A program made the translations under genes and the position numbers. Positions 16,982 to 24,606 of a stretch of 42,852 nt of DNA are shown piece after piece (position 1 is the first letter of the stretch; every line of letters begins with the position of its first letter). The DNA lies in NCBI GenBank assembly GCA_023229545.1, contig JALNZB010000030.1:1-42852 (forward strand). The letters run 5' to 3'. This stretch comes from Sulfuritalea sp. Its GTDB lineage: Bacteria; Pseudomonadota; Gammaproteobacteria; Burkholderiales; Rhodocyclaceae. Under the pieces are notes generated by a model. The model ran no database searches. It saw only the letters and a list, made by a program, of their open reading frames with translations, and was not told where the DNA came from.

Positions 16982-17284
16982 ATGAAAGCCAACGACAAGG
17001 TTGATGCCCGCGAAATCCGCCGCAAGCTGGGCGTGAATCAGCAGCAGTTCTGGTCCAAACTGGGTGTAACCCAGAGCGGAGGCTCGCGTTACGAGAGCGG
17101 TCGCAACATGCCGCGCCCGGTTCAGCAACTGCTGCGCCTGGTGCATGTCGAGCATATCGACATCCAGAAGATCAAGCGCGAGGACTATGAAGTCATCGAG
17201 TACCTGCGTTCGGCCAAGGCAGGTCTGTTCAAGGAACTGAAAAAGGACGCCAAAGCCGCACTCAAGAGCAAGAAGGGCGCCTGA
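16982..17284 (+). CDS. Small XRE-type helix-turn-helix protein
   Basis: 100 residues, preceded by a strong ribosome site (AAGGAG, 16969-16974). Residues ~10-50 ('IRRKLGVNQQQFWSKLGVTQ' then SGGSRYESGR) form a Cro/XRE-type helix-turn-helix. The C-terminal third is Lys/Ala-rich ('ELKKDAKAALKSKKGA'), which could add non-specific DNA affinity. This is a small protein known mainly from betaproteobacterial genomes; its targets are unknown to me. A dyad hairpin in its leader suggests autoregulation. Confidence 0.8.
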   Translation: MKANDKVDAREIRRKLGVNQQQFWSKLGVTQSGGSRYESGRNMPRPVQQLLRLVHVEHIDIQKIKREDYEVIEYLRSAKAGLFKELKKDAKAALKSKKGA

Positions 17285-17294
17285 GCACCTCGCC

Positions 17295-18140
17295 TCAGGG
17301 GCTGACGCGCACCGTCAGCCCAATGCGGCGGATACGTTCCGCCGTTTCCTCCATCCATCCCGCTTCCATGCGCCCCAACCGGGGCGCTTCTTTTTGCAGC
17401 GACGGTCGCGCCAGGCTGTACAGATGCACGCCGGCAAGCACGGGCGCTAGGGGCGCGAGCAGGTCCAGCCAGGCTTGCAGCTCCGGTTCTGCGGGCGGTT
17501 GGCCGTCCATCCGGAACAAACAGGTCTGCACCCAGGTCGGCGCCAGCGCCGCACAACATGCCAAGCGTCGCGCGACAAGTTCAGGACGGGCGCGCGTGCC
17601 ATTGATGCGGGCAAATCCGGCGGACGTGCCGGCATCCACCTTGAACCAGACTTCGCCCGCCGCCCGACCAATGCGCGCAATGCCGGTTTGCACGGCTTTG
17701 CGGTCGAGCAGACTGCCATTGGTAATCAGTCGAATAATCACTTTTCCGGCAAGATCGTGCGCGACCAGCACGCGCTCTACCACCGCCACGGCTTCGGCAA
17801 ACTCGGCGGCGCTGGTCGGTTCGCCATTCCCCGAAAACGCCACGTCGACCAGTTGGCGGGCGCCGGCGGGAACCCGCGTCGCCATGAAATCGCCCGCGCC
17901 GGCCCATTGCAGGAAATCATTCAGTTCCCGTTCAAGCAGCGCCAGATCAATGGGCGGCGACCCGCCGCGCTTCAGATCTGGCACCTGGCAATAGACACAG
18001 CGCCAGTTGCAGGCATTGTTAGGATTCAGATTGATGCCGACCGAAACGCCGCCGGCCCGGCGCGAAATCACCGGATAGACATAGCGCATGTCGGCGCTGT
18101 CGCGGGAGTGGTCTTCGATCTTGAGCAGGATGCGGGACAT
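17295..18140 (-). CDS. Radical SAM protein
   Basis: 281 residues. The 4Fe-4S/SAM motif is C44-x3-C48-x2-C51 ('NNACNWRCVYCQVPDLKRGG'), followed by the SAM-binding 'FSGNGEPTSAAEF' and 'IIRLITNGSLLDR'. It resembles the COG0731 group (related to wyosine-type tRNA enzymes), not QueE, although queD lies divergently 140 bp away. The reaction is unknown. Two further Cys occur at 'LACCAAL'. It is convergent with the XRE gene, with a 10-bp gap. Confidence 0.85.
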   Translation of the reverse strand: MSRILLKIEDHSRDSADMRYVYPVISRRAGGVSVGINLNPNNACNWRCVYCQVPDLKRGGSPPIDLALLERELNDFLQWAGAGDFMATRVPAGARQLVDVAFSGNGEPTSAAEFAEAVAVVERVLVAHDLAGKVIIRLITNGSLLDRKAVQTGIARIGRAAGEVWFKVDAGTSAGFARINGTRARPELVARRLACCAALAPTWVQTCLFRMDGQPPAEPELQAWLDLLAPLAPVLAGVHLYSLARPSLQKEAPRLGRMEAGWMEETAERIRRIGLTVRVSP

Positions 18141-18178
18141 GGCAAATCAATGAACGGGAAAATTGCGGCGAAGCCAAC

Positions 18179-18200
18179 AGTCGGCGCTGGCGGGACGGCG
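18179..18200 (+). repeat. Dispersed 22-bp motif, copy 2 (before queD)
   Basis: AGTCGGCGCTG + GCGGG + ACGGCG, in the divergent gap between the radical SAM gene and queD, just upstream of the TATAAT at 18213. Confidence 0.75.
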
Positions 18201-18212
18201 CCGTGGCGCCGC

Positions 18213-18218
18213 TATAAT
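18213..18218 (+). promoter_or_regulatory. Candidate -10 box of queD
   Basis: A perfect TATAAT 62 bp before the queD start, directly after a GGCGCC-GT-GGCGCC inverted repeat (18197-18210). No clear -35 is visible at the right distance. Confidence 0.45.
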
Positions 18219-18279
18219 GCACAACAGATCACCCGCGCGTCTCTGCGACCACTTTGCCACAAACAAGCCCATTCTGACC

Positions 18280-18732
18280 ATGCGTATAACCCGTCGCATC
18301 GAATTCGATGCGGGCCACCGAATCCCGAATCACCAGAGCCAGTGCCGCCACCTGCACGGCCACCGCTACGCGCTTGAAATCACGCTCGTTGGCGGCGTCA
18401 TCGACGCTGCGGGACAGTCGAACGAGGGCATGGTGATGGATTTTTCCGAGGTCAAGGCCATCGCCCGGCAGCATCTGGTCGATGTCTGGGACCATGCCTT
18501 TCTGGTCTGGCGCGGCGACCAGGCCGTAACAGGTTTTCTCGCCAGCTTGCCGCAGCACAAGACCGTCGTGCTCGACGCCGTTCCGACGGTGGAAAACCTG
18601 GCCCGCATCGCCTTCGGAATTCTCGATCCGCTGTACCGCGACAACTACGGCAACCATCTGCGTCTTGAGCGCATCCGGCTCTACGAAACCCCCAATTGCT
18701 GGGCCGACGCCACGCGCGAAGACCTCGCCTGA
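18280..18732 (+). CDS. queD: 6-carboxytetrahydropterin synthase QueD
   Basis: 150 residues from ATG 18280 (an upstream in-frame start would add unrelated sequence). It is a tunnel-fold enzyme with zinc ligands H13, H26 and H28 and catalytic-type C22 in 'CRHLHGHRY', plus 'GMVMDFSEVKAIA' and the C-terminal 'RLYETPNCWADA' with the pterin-anchoring Glu. It converts dihydroneopterin triphosphate to 6-carboxytetrahydropterin in queuosine (preQ0) synthesis. QueC and QueE are not in the window. Confidence 0.93.
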   Translation: MRITRRIEFDAGHRIPNHQSQCRHLHGHRYALEITLVGGVIDAAGQSNEGMVMDFSEVKAIARQHLVDVWDHAFLVWRGDQAVTGFLASLPQHKTVVLDAVPTVENLARIAFGILDPLYRDNYGNHLRLERIRLYETPNCWADATREDLA

Positions 18733-18819
18733 CTCCGGCTTGCGCTGCCGGATTTCCCGGATTCACCTGCACGAAGCCAATGGAGCGGGCCGCCACGATG
18801 CTAAAATCCGCAGCCCGAA

Positions 18820-18909
18820 GGATGGGTGGCAGAGCGGTTGAATGCACCGGTCTTGAAAACCGGCGAAGGCGCAAGCCTTCCGTGAGTTCGAATCTCACCC
18901 CATCCGCCA
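18820..18909 (+). tRNA. tRNA-Ser (anticodon TGA)
   Basis: A 90-nt cloverleaf including an encoded CCA. The acceptor is GGATGGG/CCCATCC, the anticodon stem CCGGT/ACCGG with loop CTTGAAA, a long variable arm (about 18857-18881) is typical of tRNA-Ser, and the T arm contains TTCGAAT. A TAAAAT box at 18802-18807 may be its -10. Confidence 0.95.
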
Positions 18910-18937
18910 CGCGCCCGGTACGACCCGGCGCGACCGT

Positions 18938-18947
18938 TCCGCTGAAG
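18938..18947 (+). repeat. Left 10-bp target duplication of the ISAs1 element
   Basis: TCCGCTGAAG here and again at 20208-20217, immediately outside the two inverted repeats. Confidence 0.9.
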
Positions 18948-20207
18948 CAGGGCCGGAGCATCAAATCTCCCGTAAGCGCAATACGTTCGCGAGGTAGTCT
19001 GGATTCCAAGCGGCGGCTTTGCGCTTTTTAGGAAGACTGATGGAGCGCGACTTATCGGCACGAAACAGATTGATGGCGAGGCGGCGCAGGAAGGAGAAGT
19101 TGAGAGCGGCGTTACGCAATCGGATCGGACTGGCGTCTTCGCCAAAGGTCACGTCGAGGCACCAGTGGAGTCCGTTCTCGATGCCCCAGTGGGCCCGCAC
19201 GGCATGCAGGATGCACCGACTATCGGCCGGCAGCGAACTGATCACGAAGCGTTTCTCGGATTCGATCTTTCCGGCCATCTCCCGTGTGGATTCAATGCAG
19301 GCCACCGAGGTCAGCTTCGGCCAACGCGCTTTCAGGCCGAGCAGGTTAAGCCAGTCGAGGTTGGCGACCGCGACACAGCGCCGGGTTTCGATCCGGCCAT
19401 GTCCCTTGTTCAGTGTGTCGTAGTGCGAAACATCCCGCCGCGGGTAGCCCGGTGCATTCAGGCTCGTGAAGAAGTCCCGCAGGGCTTCGGCCAACTGCGG
19501 CTGGTTGTCCTTGACGGCCAGCACGTAGTCACCACCGCCGGCTACGATCTGGCCGGCAATCGCCGTCTGGCACCCCATGGCGTCTATCGTCACGATGGCT
19601 CCTTCCAGCGCCAGCACGGGGAGCAATTCCTCAATCGCCGTGATTTCGTTCGATTTCTCCTCGCAAGCGCGTTGCCCCAGGGTCAAGCCATAGTCGGCGG
19701 CATAGGCCGACACCTGATGCAAGGCCCGCAGCCCACGTCCAGAACGACCTGACCCGCGTAGGGCTTTGCCGTCAATGGCAATCACTCGCCCGGCCACCAC
19801 CGGACAGAGGACTTCCATCCATTGCTCGAAGCGGGTTTCAATCTCATGCGGCGAGATCGTTTCAAAGACCCGCCGAATGGTGTCGTGGCCGGGGATGCCG
19901 TTGCGCAGTCCCAGATACCGTCGCAACCAGGATTCCCGCGCTCGCCCCCAGTCCTCGATATCGTCCCACCCTTCCGCGCCCGACATCACGGCGCACAGTG
20001 CGAGCACGACGACGTCCAGCAGGTCATGGTCCGTACGCCCTTCCACCCGTGAATCCGGAAGATCACCAAACCGCTCGATCAGCCCCACTATCGCGTTTTC
20101 GTCCATTCCTCGACCTCAAATGTCGAGAGTAGACGCGATTTCACCAGGGTTTACAACCCTCTGTCATAAGTCGCTGACTGTGAACGAGTTTTCATGCTCA
20201 GGCCCTG
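18948..20207 (-). mobile_element. ISAs1-family insertion sequence, intact
   Basis: 1,260 bp. The ends are inverted repeats starting CAGGGCC(G/T)GAGCAT (18948-18968 and the complement of 20187-20207), flanked by a perfect 10-bp direct repeat. One complete transposase gene is inside. It sits between tRNA-Ser and the BI-1-family gene, so it appears to break no coding sequence. The intact ends and duplication point to a recent insertion. Confidence 0.93.
18961..20106 (-). CDS. ISAs1-family transposase
   Basis: 381 residues, the full length for the family. The N-terminal domain has 'GDLPDSRVEGRTDHDLLDVVVLA', 'GWDDIEDWGRA' and 'RNGIPGHDTIRRVFETISP'. The DDE-type core includes 'VIAIDGKALRGSG', 'TIDAMGCQTAIA..I', 'DYVLAVKDNQPQL' and 'RAHWGIENGLHWCLDVTFGED'. 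The stop codon lies within the left inverted repeat. No frameshift is seen, so it is probably active. Confidence 0.95.
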   Translation of the reverse strand: MDENAIVGLIERFGDLPDSRVEGRTDHDLLDVVVLALCAVMSGAEGWDDIEDWGRARESWLRRYLGLRNGIPGHDTIRRVFETISPHEIETRFEQWMEVLCPVVAGRVIAIDGKALRGSGRSGRGLRALHQVSAYAADYGLTLGQRACEEKSNEITAIEELLPVLALEGAIVTIDAMGCQTAIAGQIVAGGGDYVLAVKDNQPQLAEALRDFFTSLNAPGYPRRDVSHYDTLNKGHGRIETRRCVAVANLDWLNLLGLKARWPKLTSVACIESTREMAGKIESEKRFVISSLPADSRCILHAVRAHWGIENGLHWCLDVTFGEDASPIRLRNAALNFSFLRRLAINLFRADKSRSISLPKKRKAAAWNPDYLANVLRLREI

Positions 20208-20223
20208 TCCGCTGAAGCCGGGC

Positions 20224-20254
20224 TTGCCTGCCGCCAATATTCCGCAGCTATAAT
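20224..20254 (+). promoter_or_regulatory. Candidate promoter of the BI-1-family gene
   Basis: TTGCCT (20224-20229) and a perfect TATAAT (20249-20254), with a long 19-bp spacer. It lies just beyond the right target duplication of the ISAs1 element, so the native promoter survived insertion by a few bases. Confidence 0.4.
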
Positions 20255-20349
20255 CCGCGACGCGTCGGTATGCCTCCAACCACAGGGAACCAAGCGGGCG
20301 GATGGCTGTCGAATACGCTGCATTCATCTCACAGGAGGACCGCACGACC

Positions 20350-21042
20350 ATGGAAAGCATCCGCACCTACCCGCAAACCGCCACGCAGGACATTGCGCAA
20401 CGACAGAATCGCGTTTTGCGCAACACTTATGCCCTGCTCGCACTGTCAATGGTGCCGACCGTTGCCGGCGCCCTGCTCGGCGTGCAGTTGAAGTTTTCCT
20501 TTCTCGCCGGCAGCCCATTCATCGCCTTCATGCTGTTCCTCGGCGTCGCCTGGGGCTTCATGTGGGGCATCGAGCGCACCAAGAACAGCGGCATGGGCGT
20601 GGCCCTGCTGCTCGGCTTCACCTTCTTCATGGGCCTGATGCTTTCGAGCATCCTACGCGCGGCGCTCGGATTTTCCAACGGCGGCACGCTGATCGCCATG
20701 GCCGCCGGCGGCACCGGGGCGATCTTCGTCTCCCTGGCGGGCGTCGCGTCCACCACCAAGCGGGATTTTTCAAATCTCGGCAAGTTCCTCTTCGCCGGCG
20801 TGATCCTGCTGCTGGTGGCGATGGTGGCCAACATCTTCTTCCAGATTCCGGCGCTGGCATTGGCGATTTCCGCCATCGCGGTAGTCATTTTCTCCGCCTA
20901 CATCCTTTACGACATCAACCGCATCGTGCAAGGCGGCGAGGACAACTACATCACGGCGACTCTCGCGGTCTATCTGGATGTCTATAACGTCTTTGTCCAC
21001 TTGCTGAATCTGCTGATGATGCTGACCGGAGAACGCGACTGA
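20350..21042 (+). CDS. Bax inhibitor-1 / YccA-family membrane protein
   Basis: 230 residues from ATG 20350, preceded by AGGAGG (20334-20339). An earlier in-frame ATG at 20302 would cover that site. Seven hydrophobic segments fill the protein from ~27 on; family marks are 'NTYALLALSMVPT' at the start and 'SAYILYDINRIVQGGEDNYITATLAVYLDVYNVFVHLL' split over the last two helices (conserved Asp pair for pH/Ca2+ sensing in BI-1 relatives). YccA interacts with the FtsH protease in E. coli; the role here is inferred from family only. It is followed by a bidirectional terminator. Confidence 0.88.
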   Translation: MESIRTYPQTATQDIAQRQNRVLRNTYALLALSMVPTVAGALLGVQLKFSFLAGSPFIAFMLFLGVAWGFMWGIERTKNSGMGVALLLGFTFFMGLMLSSILRAALGFSNGGTLIAMAAGGTGAIFVSLAGVASTTKRDFSNLGKFLFAGVILLLVAMVANIFFQIPALALAISAIAVVIFSAYILYDINRIVQGGEDNYITATLAVYLDVYNVFVHLLNLLMMLTGERD

Positions 21043-21048
21043 CATAAA

Positions 21049-21070
21049 AGTCGGCGCTGGTGACACGGCG
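21049..21070 (+). repeat. Dispersed 22-bp motif, copy 3 (after the BI-1-family gene)
   Basis: AGTCGGCGCTG + GTGAC + ACGGCG, between the stop codon and the terminator. Confidence 0.75.
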
Positions 21071-21074
21071 ACCC

Positions 21075-21120
21075 AATGAAAAACGGCGACCGCGGATATC
21101 CATGGTCGCCGTTTTTCATT
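21075..21120. terminator. Bidirectional terminator between the BI-1-family gene and rlmD
   Basis: A perfect 17-bp inverted repeat (21075-21091 with 21104-21120): a GC core GGCGACC/GGTCGCC, then A5 and T5 flanks, so it can act for both converging genes. Confidence 0.85.
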
Positions 21121-21131
21121 TCAGTGACCGC

Positions 21132-22430
21132 TCATTTCTCGAACAGGGCAATCGATTCGAGATGCGAGGTATGCGGGAACATGTTGGCGATGCCGGCCCC
21201 GCCCAAGCGATAGCCTTTCTCGTGCACCAACACCGCTGCATCGCGCGCGAGTGTCGCCGGGCTGCACGAGACGTACACGATGCGACGCGGGCCGCCTTCG
21301 ACCGGCAGCGCCTTGACCAGCGCAATCGCCCCTTCGCGCGGCGGATCGATCAGCAGCTTGTCGAAGGCGCCCAAGGCGGAAAAACTTTCCTCGGTCGCCT
21401 CGAACAGGTTGGCGACGGCAAATTCACATTGCGCTGCCAAACCATTGTGCGCGGCGTTTTCCTGCGCGCGCTTGACCAGGGCGGCGCTGCCCTCGACGCC
21501 AAGGACGCGCGCGCCCAGCCGCGCAATGGGCAGGGTGAAATTGCCCAGGCCGCAAAACAGATCGGCAATCCGCTCACCGACCTGCGGCTTGAGCAGAGCC
21601 ATGGCGCGGCGCACCAGCATGCGGTTGACACCGTTGTTGACCTGGGTGAACTCGGTCGGATGGAACAGCAACTCAAGGCCGAAATCGGGCAGATCGTAGC
21701 TCGGCAGCTTCGCCTCGACCGGATGAAACAGCGTGACAGTCTCTGGTCCCTTGGCTTGCAGATACCAGATGATTCCATGCGCGTCGGCAAAGTCTCGCAG
21801 ATGATCCAGATCGTCGAGCGTCAGCGCCTCCAGATGGCGCAATAGCAGCACCGTCCGCGATCCGCCCACGGCGACCTCGATCTGTGGCATGCGATCAGGC
21901 TGCGACATGCCATCGATCAAGGTCTTGAGCACAGGTATCAATGCAGAAACATGGGGTGGCAGCACGGCGCATGAATTCATCACGGCCACGTAGCTGCTGT
22001 GCTTCTCGCGGAAGCCGACCATGGCACCGCCCTTGCTCGCTACATGGCGCACCGAAAGCCTGGCGCGCAATCGATAGCCCCAACCGGTACCGGCGATGGG
22101 CGGGAAAAGTTGTTCCGGCTTGAGCCGGGCGATGTGCCACAGCGCATCTTCCAGTACGCGCTGCTTGGCGGCGGTCTGGCCGGCAAGATTGAGATGCTGC
22201 ATCGAGCAACCGCCGCAGGTACCAAAATGCGGGCAAGCGGGTTCGATGCGCTGACTCGATGCGCGCAGCACACACTGGGCATGGGCCTTTTCGTAACTCG
22301 GTTTCCGCCGATAGCTGGCGTATTCGACCACCTCGCCAGGCAGGGCGCCTTCGATAAAAACCGCCTTGCCGTCAACATGCGCAATGCCGCGTCCTTCGTG
22401 GTCCAGAGATTCGATGTGAGCAAGCGGCAT
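21132..22430 (-). CDS. rlmD: 23S rRNA (uracil(1939)-C(5))-methyltransferase RlmD
   Basis: 432 residues from ATG 22430 (GGAA before it). A longer TTG-start reading to 22457 is less likely. There is an N-terminal TRAM domain ('IESLDHEGRGIAHVDGKAVFI'), an iron-sulphur motif with Cys in 'ACPHFGTCGGCSMQHL', a methyltransferase core 'IADLFCGLGNFTLPIA' with 'VEGSAALVKRAQENA', 'LLIDPPREGA', and the catalytic Cys in 'IVYVSCSPATLARD'. It methylates U1939 of 23S rRNA using SAM. Confidence 0.92.
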   Translation of the reverse strand: MPLAHIESLDHEGRGIAHVDGKAVFIEGALPGEVVEYASYRRKPSYEKAHAQCVLRASSQRIEPACPHFGTCGGCSMQHLNLAGQTAAKQRVLEDALWHIARLKPEQLFPPIAGTGWGYRLRARLSVRHVASKGGAMVGFREKHSSYVAVMNSCAVLPPHVSALIPVLKTLIDGMSQPDRMPQIEVAVGGSRTVLLLRHLEALTLDDLDHLRDFADAHGIIWYLQAKGPETVTLFHPVEAKLPSYDLPDFGLELLFHPTEFTQVNNGVNRMLVRRAMALLKPQVGERIADLFCGLGNFTLPIARLGARVLGVEGSAALVKRAQENAAHNGLAAQCEFAVANLFEATEESFSALGAFDKLLIDPPREGAIALVKALPVEGGPRRIVYVSCSPATLARDAAVLVHEKGYRLGGAGIANMFPHTSHLESIALFEK

Positions 22431-22463
22431 GACTGGTTCCGGCGGGCCGTTCGGCAAAAGGGG

Positions 22464-22477
22464 CCGATTATAATCGG
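22464..22477. promoter_or_regulatory. Palindromic, overlapping divergent -10 boxes
   Basis: CCGATTATAATCGG reads TATAAT on both strands (22469-22474 on +, 22467-22472 on -). It sits between rlmD (-) and the 22513 gene (+), so it could serve both or bind a symmetric regulator. Confidence 0.5.
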
Positions 22478-22512
22478 CGCATGAAGCTCAGTCGCGTCGC
22501 CCATCTTCAACG

Positions 22513-22992
22513 ATGAGCACTGCCTACACGCTAATCACCAGTGAAGCCGAGTATCGCCAAGCCTGCGACACGATTCTGGGCCGGGCGCAACACGAGATAC
22601 TGATTTTTGATCGGGATCTTGCCGCACTTCGACTCGAAGAAAAGGCGCGCCTTGAAACACTGGCCAACTTTCTGCAAATGGACGGCCTGCGCCGAATCCG
22701 TGTAGTGCTGCACGACCCCGACCCAGTGGCGCGCAACGCGCCACGTTTGGCGCAACTCATCGTCCGATTCCCCCATGTCATCGACTTCCGGCAGAGTCCG
22801 GACAACCTGCGTCATCTTGCTGACACACACGTGCTCGCAGACGAAGGCCACGGCGTGCGACGCTTTCATGCCGATCAACCACGCAGCGCGCTCATTGTCG
22901 ACAACCCGGCTTACATCCATCCCTGGCGGCAACGTTTCGAGGAACTGTGGGAACTGTCCCATCCCTGTTTAAGGACAATACTGTTCATATAG
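22513..22992 (+). CDS. Uncharacterised protein (DUF7931-like), 3' end replaced by IS insertion
   Basis: 159 residues. I recognise only a conserved hypothetical of Gammaproteobacteria/Betaproteobacteria, with an alpha/beta pattern 'AQHEILIFDRDLAAL', 'RIRVVLHDPDPVARNAPRL' and 'DTHVLADEGHGVRRFHAD', reminiscent of phospholipase-D-like folds but without an HKD motif. The IS4 element at 22976 cuts it: codons after 'HPCLR' now read TILFI and stop, whereas the original reading, resumed at 24443, would have been INPTGL and stop at 24460-24462. Length is nearly unchanged (159 versus 160), so the protein may still work. A tiny ORF (22482-22517) overlaps its start. Confidence 0.65.
   Translation: MSTAYTLITSEAEYRQACDTILGRAQHEILIFDRDLAALRLEEKARLETLANFLQMDGLRRIRVVLHDPDPVARNAPRLAQLIVRFPHVIDFRQSPDNLRHLADTHVLADEGHGVRRFHADQPRSALIVDNPAYIHPWRQRFEELWELSHPCLRTILFI
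22966..22975 (+). repeat. Left 10-bp target duplication of the IS4-family element
   Basis: TGTTTAAGGA here and at 24433-24442, directly outside the inverted repeats. Confidence 0.9.
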
Positions 22993-24432
22993 CACGTTTC
23001 TTGCTGGTTCTCCGTTGTTATCATTCGGACGGAGAAGATGGCATGGCGCGAACGAAAGCAAAGCTGCCTGGTGGAGCGCGACTGGCGGATTACCTGACGC
23101 TGGGGTATTTGGCGATGAACTGTCCGGTGGATCGAGTCCGGATGGTTCTGGCGGCAAATTCTGCCGAAAGCCAGCGGCAGCGGGGTTTGCCGCACGAAGT
23201 GCTGGTCTACTTTGTGATGGCGATGAACCTTTACGCCACGGTAGCCTACGAAGAGGTGCTGCGCTGCGTCGTCGAAGGCTTGCGGCAGTTGTGGGGCGAC
23301 GCCGTCAAGGATGCGGTTGTCACCAAGGCAGCGATCACGGCGGCGCGGCAACGGGTCGGGGTAGAGCCGCTCAAGCAGCTTTACGCCGAGCAGGTCACAC
23401 CCATTGGGCCGGCGGGAATGGCCGGCGTCTGGTATCAGGAGCACCGCGTCATGGCCATTGATGGATCGACGCTGGATGTGCCGGACGAGAAAGCCAACGT
23501 CGAGCACTTCGGCTATCCGGGCGCCTCGCGTGGCGAGACAGCCTTCCCGCAGATGCGTTTCGTCGGTCTGGCGGAATGTGGCACCCATGTGCTGCTCAAC
23601 GCCGTCCCTGGCGCGTATCACGATAGCGAACTCAAACTGGCTGAAGCCGTGATTCCTCATGTCGATGCGACGATGCTGCTGATGGCGGATCGCAACTTCT
23701 TCGGCTACGCCTTCTGGAAGAAATGCACGGCCAGCGGTGCCGGGCTCTTGTTTCGGGTCAAGGCCGCGCGGCGCCTGCCGCGCGAACGAGAACTGGCCGA
23801 CGGCTCCTTCCTCTCGACGATCTATCCGAACGACACGGATCGCCGTAACCATCAGAACGGCATCGTGGTGCGCGTCGTCGAATATGCCCTCGACGGTATC
23901 GATCAGGCCGAACCGGTCTATCGCCTGGTCACCAATTGGCTTGATCCCGCTACCGCGCCCGCCGTGGAACTGGCCGCGCTTTATCATCGGCGCTGGAAGA
24001 TAGAAACCACGCTGGATGAAGTCAAGGTGCATCTGCTGGATGGTCGCACGACGTTGCGCAGCAAAACGCCCGACCTGGTCTTGCAGGAGTTCTATGCCCT
24101 GATGATCACTCATGCCGCCATCCGCCGCATGATGGTCGAGGCCGCTGGCGCTACAGGACAGGCGACCGAGGATCTGTCCTATGTTCACGCCGTGCGCGTC
24201 CTCAAGCGCCGACTTCCCGCCGCAGTCGCTATTCCCCCCTGAGGACCGGCAATCATGGGGCAACAGCGTTCTCGCGGAAATCGCCTCGGTTTCTTCCGTG
24301 AAAACTCGACATCGATCCAATCCCCGTGGCGTCAAACGAAAGATGAGCGGCTTCAATACACGAAAACGCGGCGAACCTTTGCATGTCATGCGAGAACCCG
24401 TCATTCGGATTCTTTCAAAATGAACAGTATTG
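22976..24432 (+). mobile_element. IS4-family insertion sequence
   Basis: 1,457 bp. The 13-bp terminal inverted repeats CAATACTGTTCAT (22976-22988 and the complement at 24420-24432) and a perfect 10-bp direct repeat outside define the ends. It carries one transposase gene with an apparent frameshift near its 3' end. Confidence 0.92.
23043..24242 (+). CDS. IS4-family transposase, frameshifted near the C-terminus
   Basis: 399 residues from ATG 23043 ('MARTKAKLPGGARLADYLTLG'). It contains the N-terminal IS4 domain and the DDE core: 'VMAIDGSTLDVPDEKAN', 'LLMADRNFFGYAFWKK', and the YREK-like region 'YHRRWKIETTLDEVKVHL'. The frame stops at 24240-24242, right after a run of six C (24234-24239). In the +1 frame, sequence of transposase character continues ('EDRQSWGNSVLAEIASV' to the stop at 24421-24423), giving a product of about 459 residues if one C were missing. 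So the gene is either mutated, misread, or frameshifted on purpose. DDE residues lie upstream and are intact. Confidence 0.85.
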   Translation: MARTKAKLPGGARLADYLTLGYLAMNCPVDRVRMVLAANSAESQRQRGLPHEVLVYFVMAMNLYATVAYEEVLRCVVEGLRQLWGDAVKDAVVTKAAITAARQRVGVEPLKQLYAEQVTPIGPAGMAGVWYQEHRVMAIDGSTLDVPDEKANVEHFGYPGASRGETAFPQMRFVGLAECGTHVLLNAVPGAYHDSELKLAEAVIPHVDATMLLMADRNFFGYAFWKKCTASGAGLLFRVKAARRLPRERELADGSFLSTIYPNDTDRRNHQNGIVVRVVEYALDGIDQAEPVYRLVTNWLDPATAPAVELAALYHRRWKIETTLDEVKVHLLDGRTTLRSKTPDLVLQEFYALMITHAAIRRMMVEAAGATGQATEDLSYVHAVRVLKRRLPAAVAIPP

Positions 24433-24442
24433 TGTTTAAGGA
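24433..24442 (+). repeat. Right 10-bp target duplication of the IS4-family element
   Basis: A TGTTTAAGGA copy; the sequence following it (24443-24462) is the displaced original 3' end of the 22513 gene. Confidence 0.9.
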
Positions 24443-24535
24443 TCAACCCGACCGGACTATGAAACAGAAACTCAGGCATGTGCGGATAAGCATTTTGCCT
24501 ACACCACAGATACCCTTGCCGTGATAGCATCTCTG

Positions 24536-24565
24536 GTTGATCGGATTGGAAACGTTCCGATCAAC
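24536..24565 (+). promoter_or_regulatory. Hairpin in the leader of the lipoprotein gene
   Basis: GTTGATCGGA (24536-24545) pairs with TCCGATCAAC (24556-24565) across a 10-base loop. A further GATCAAC copy follows at 24574-24580, which could allow an alternative fold. There is no T-run. Function unknown. Confidence 0.4.
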
Positions 24566-24606
24566 CAATTGGCCGATCAACTCCATAACGTTAAGGATAT
24601 CCTCAA

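Noticed and set aside
18076..18105. Possible further copy of the dispersed motif (GTCGGCGCTG at about 18089)
   Set aside because: The 10-mer is present, but the first A and the ACGG half at the fixed spacing are missing.
17295..18732. Radical SAM gene next to queD read as queE
   Set aside because: The motif is CNWRCVYC with COG0731-like surroundings; QueE has a different cysteine spacing and size, and the genes are divergent.
22911..24530. 539-codon minus-strand ORF across the IS4 element
   Set aside because: It spans both ends of the IS and its duplications, so it cannot be an ancestral gene; a mirror of the transposase.
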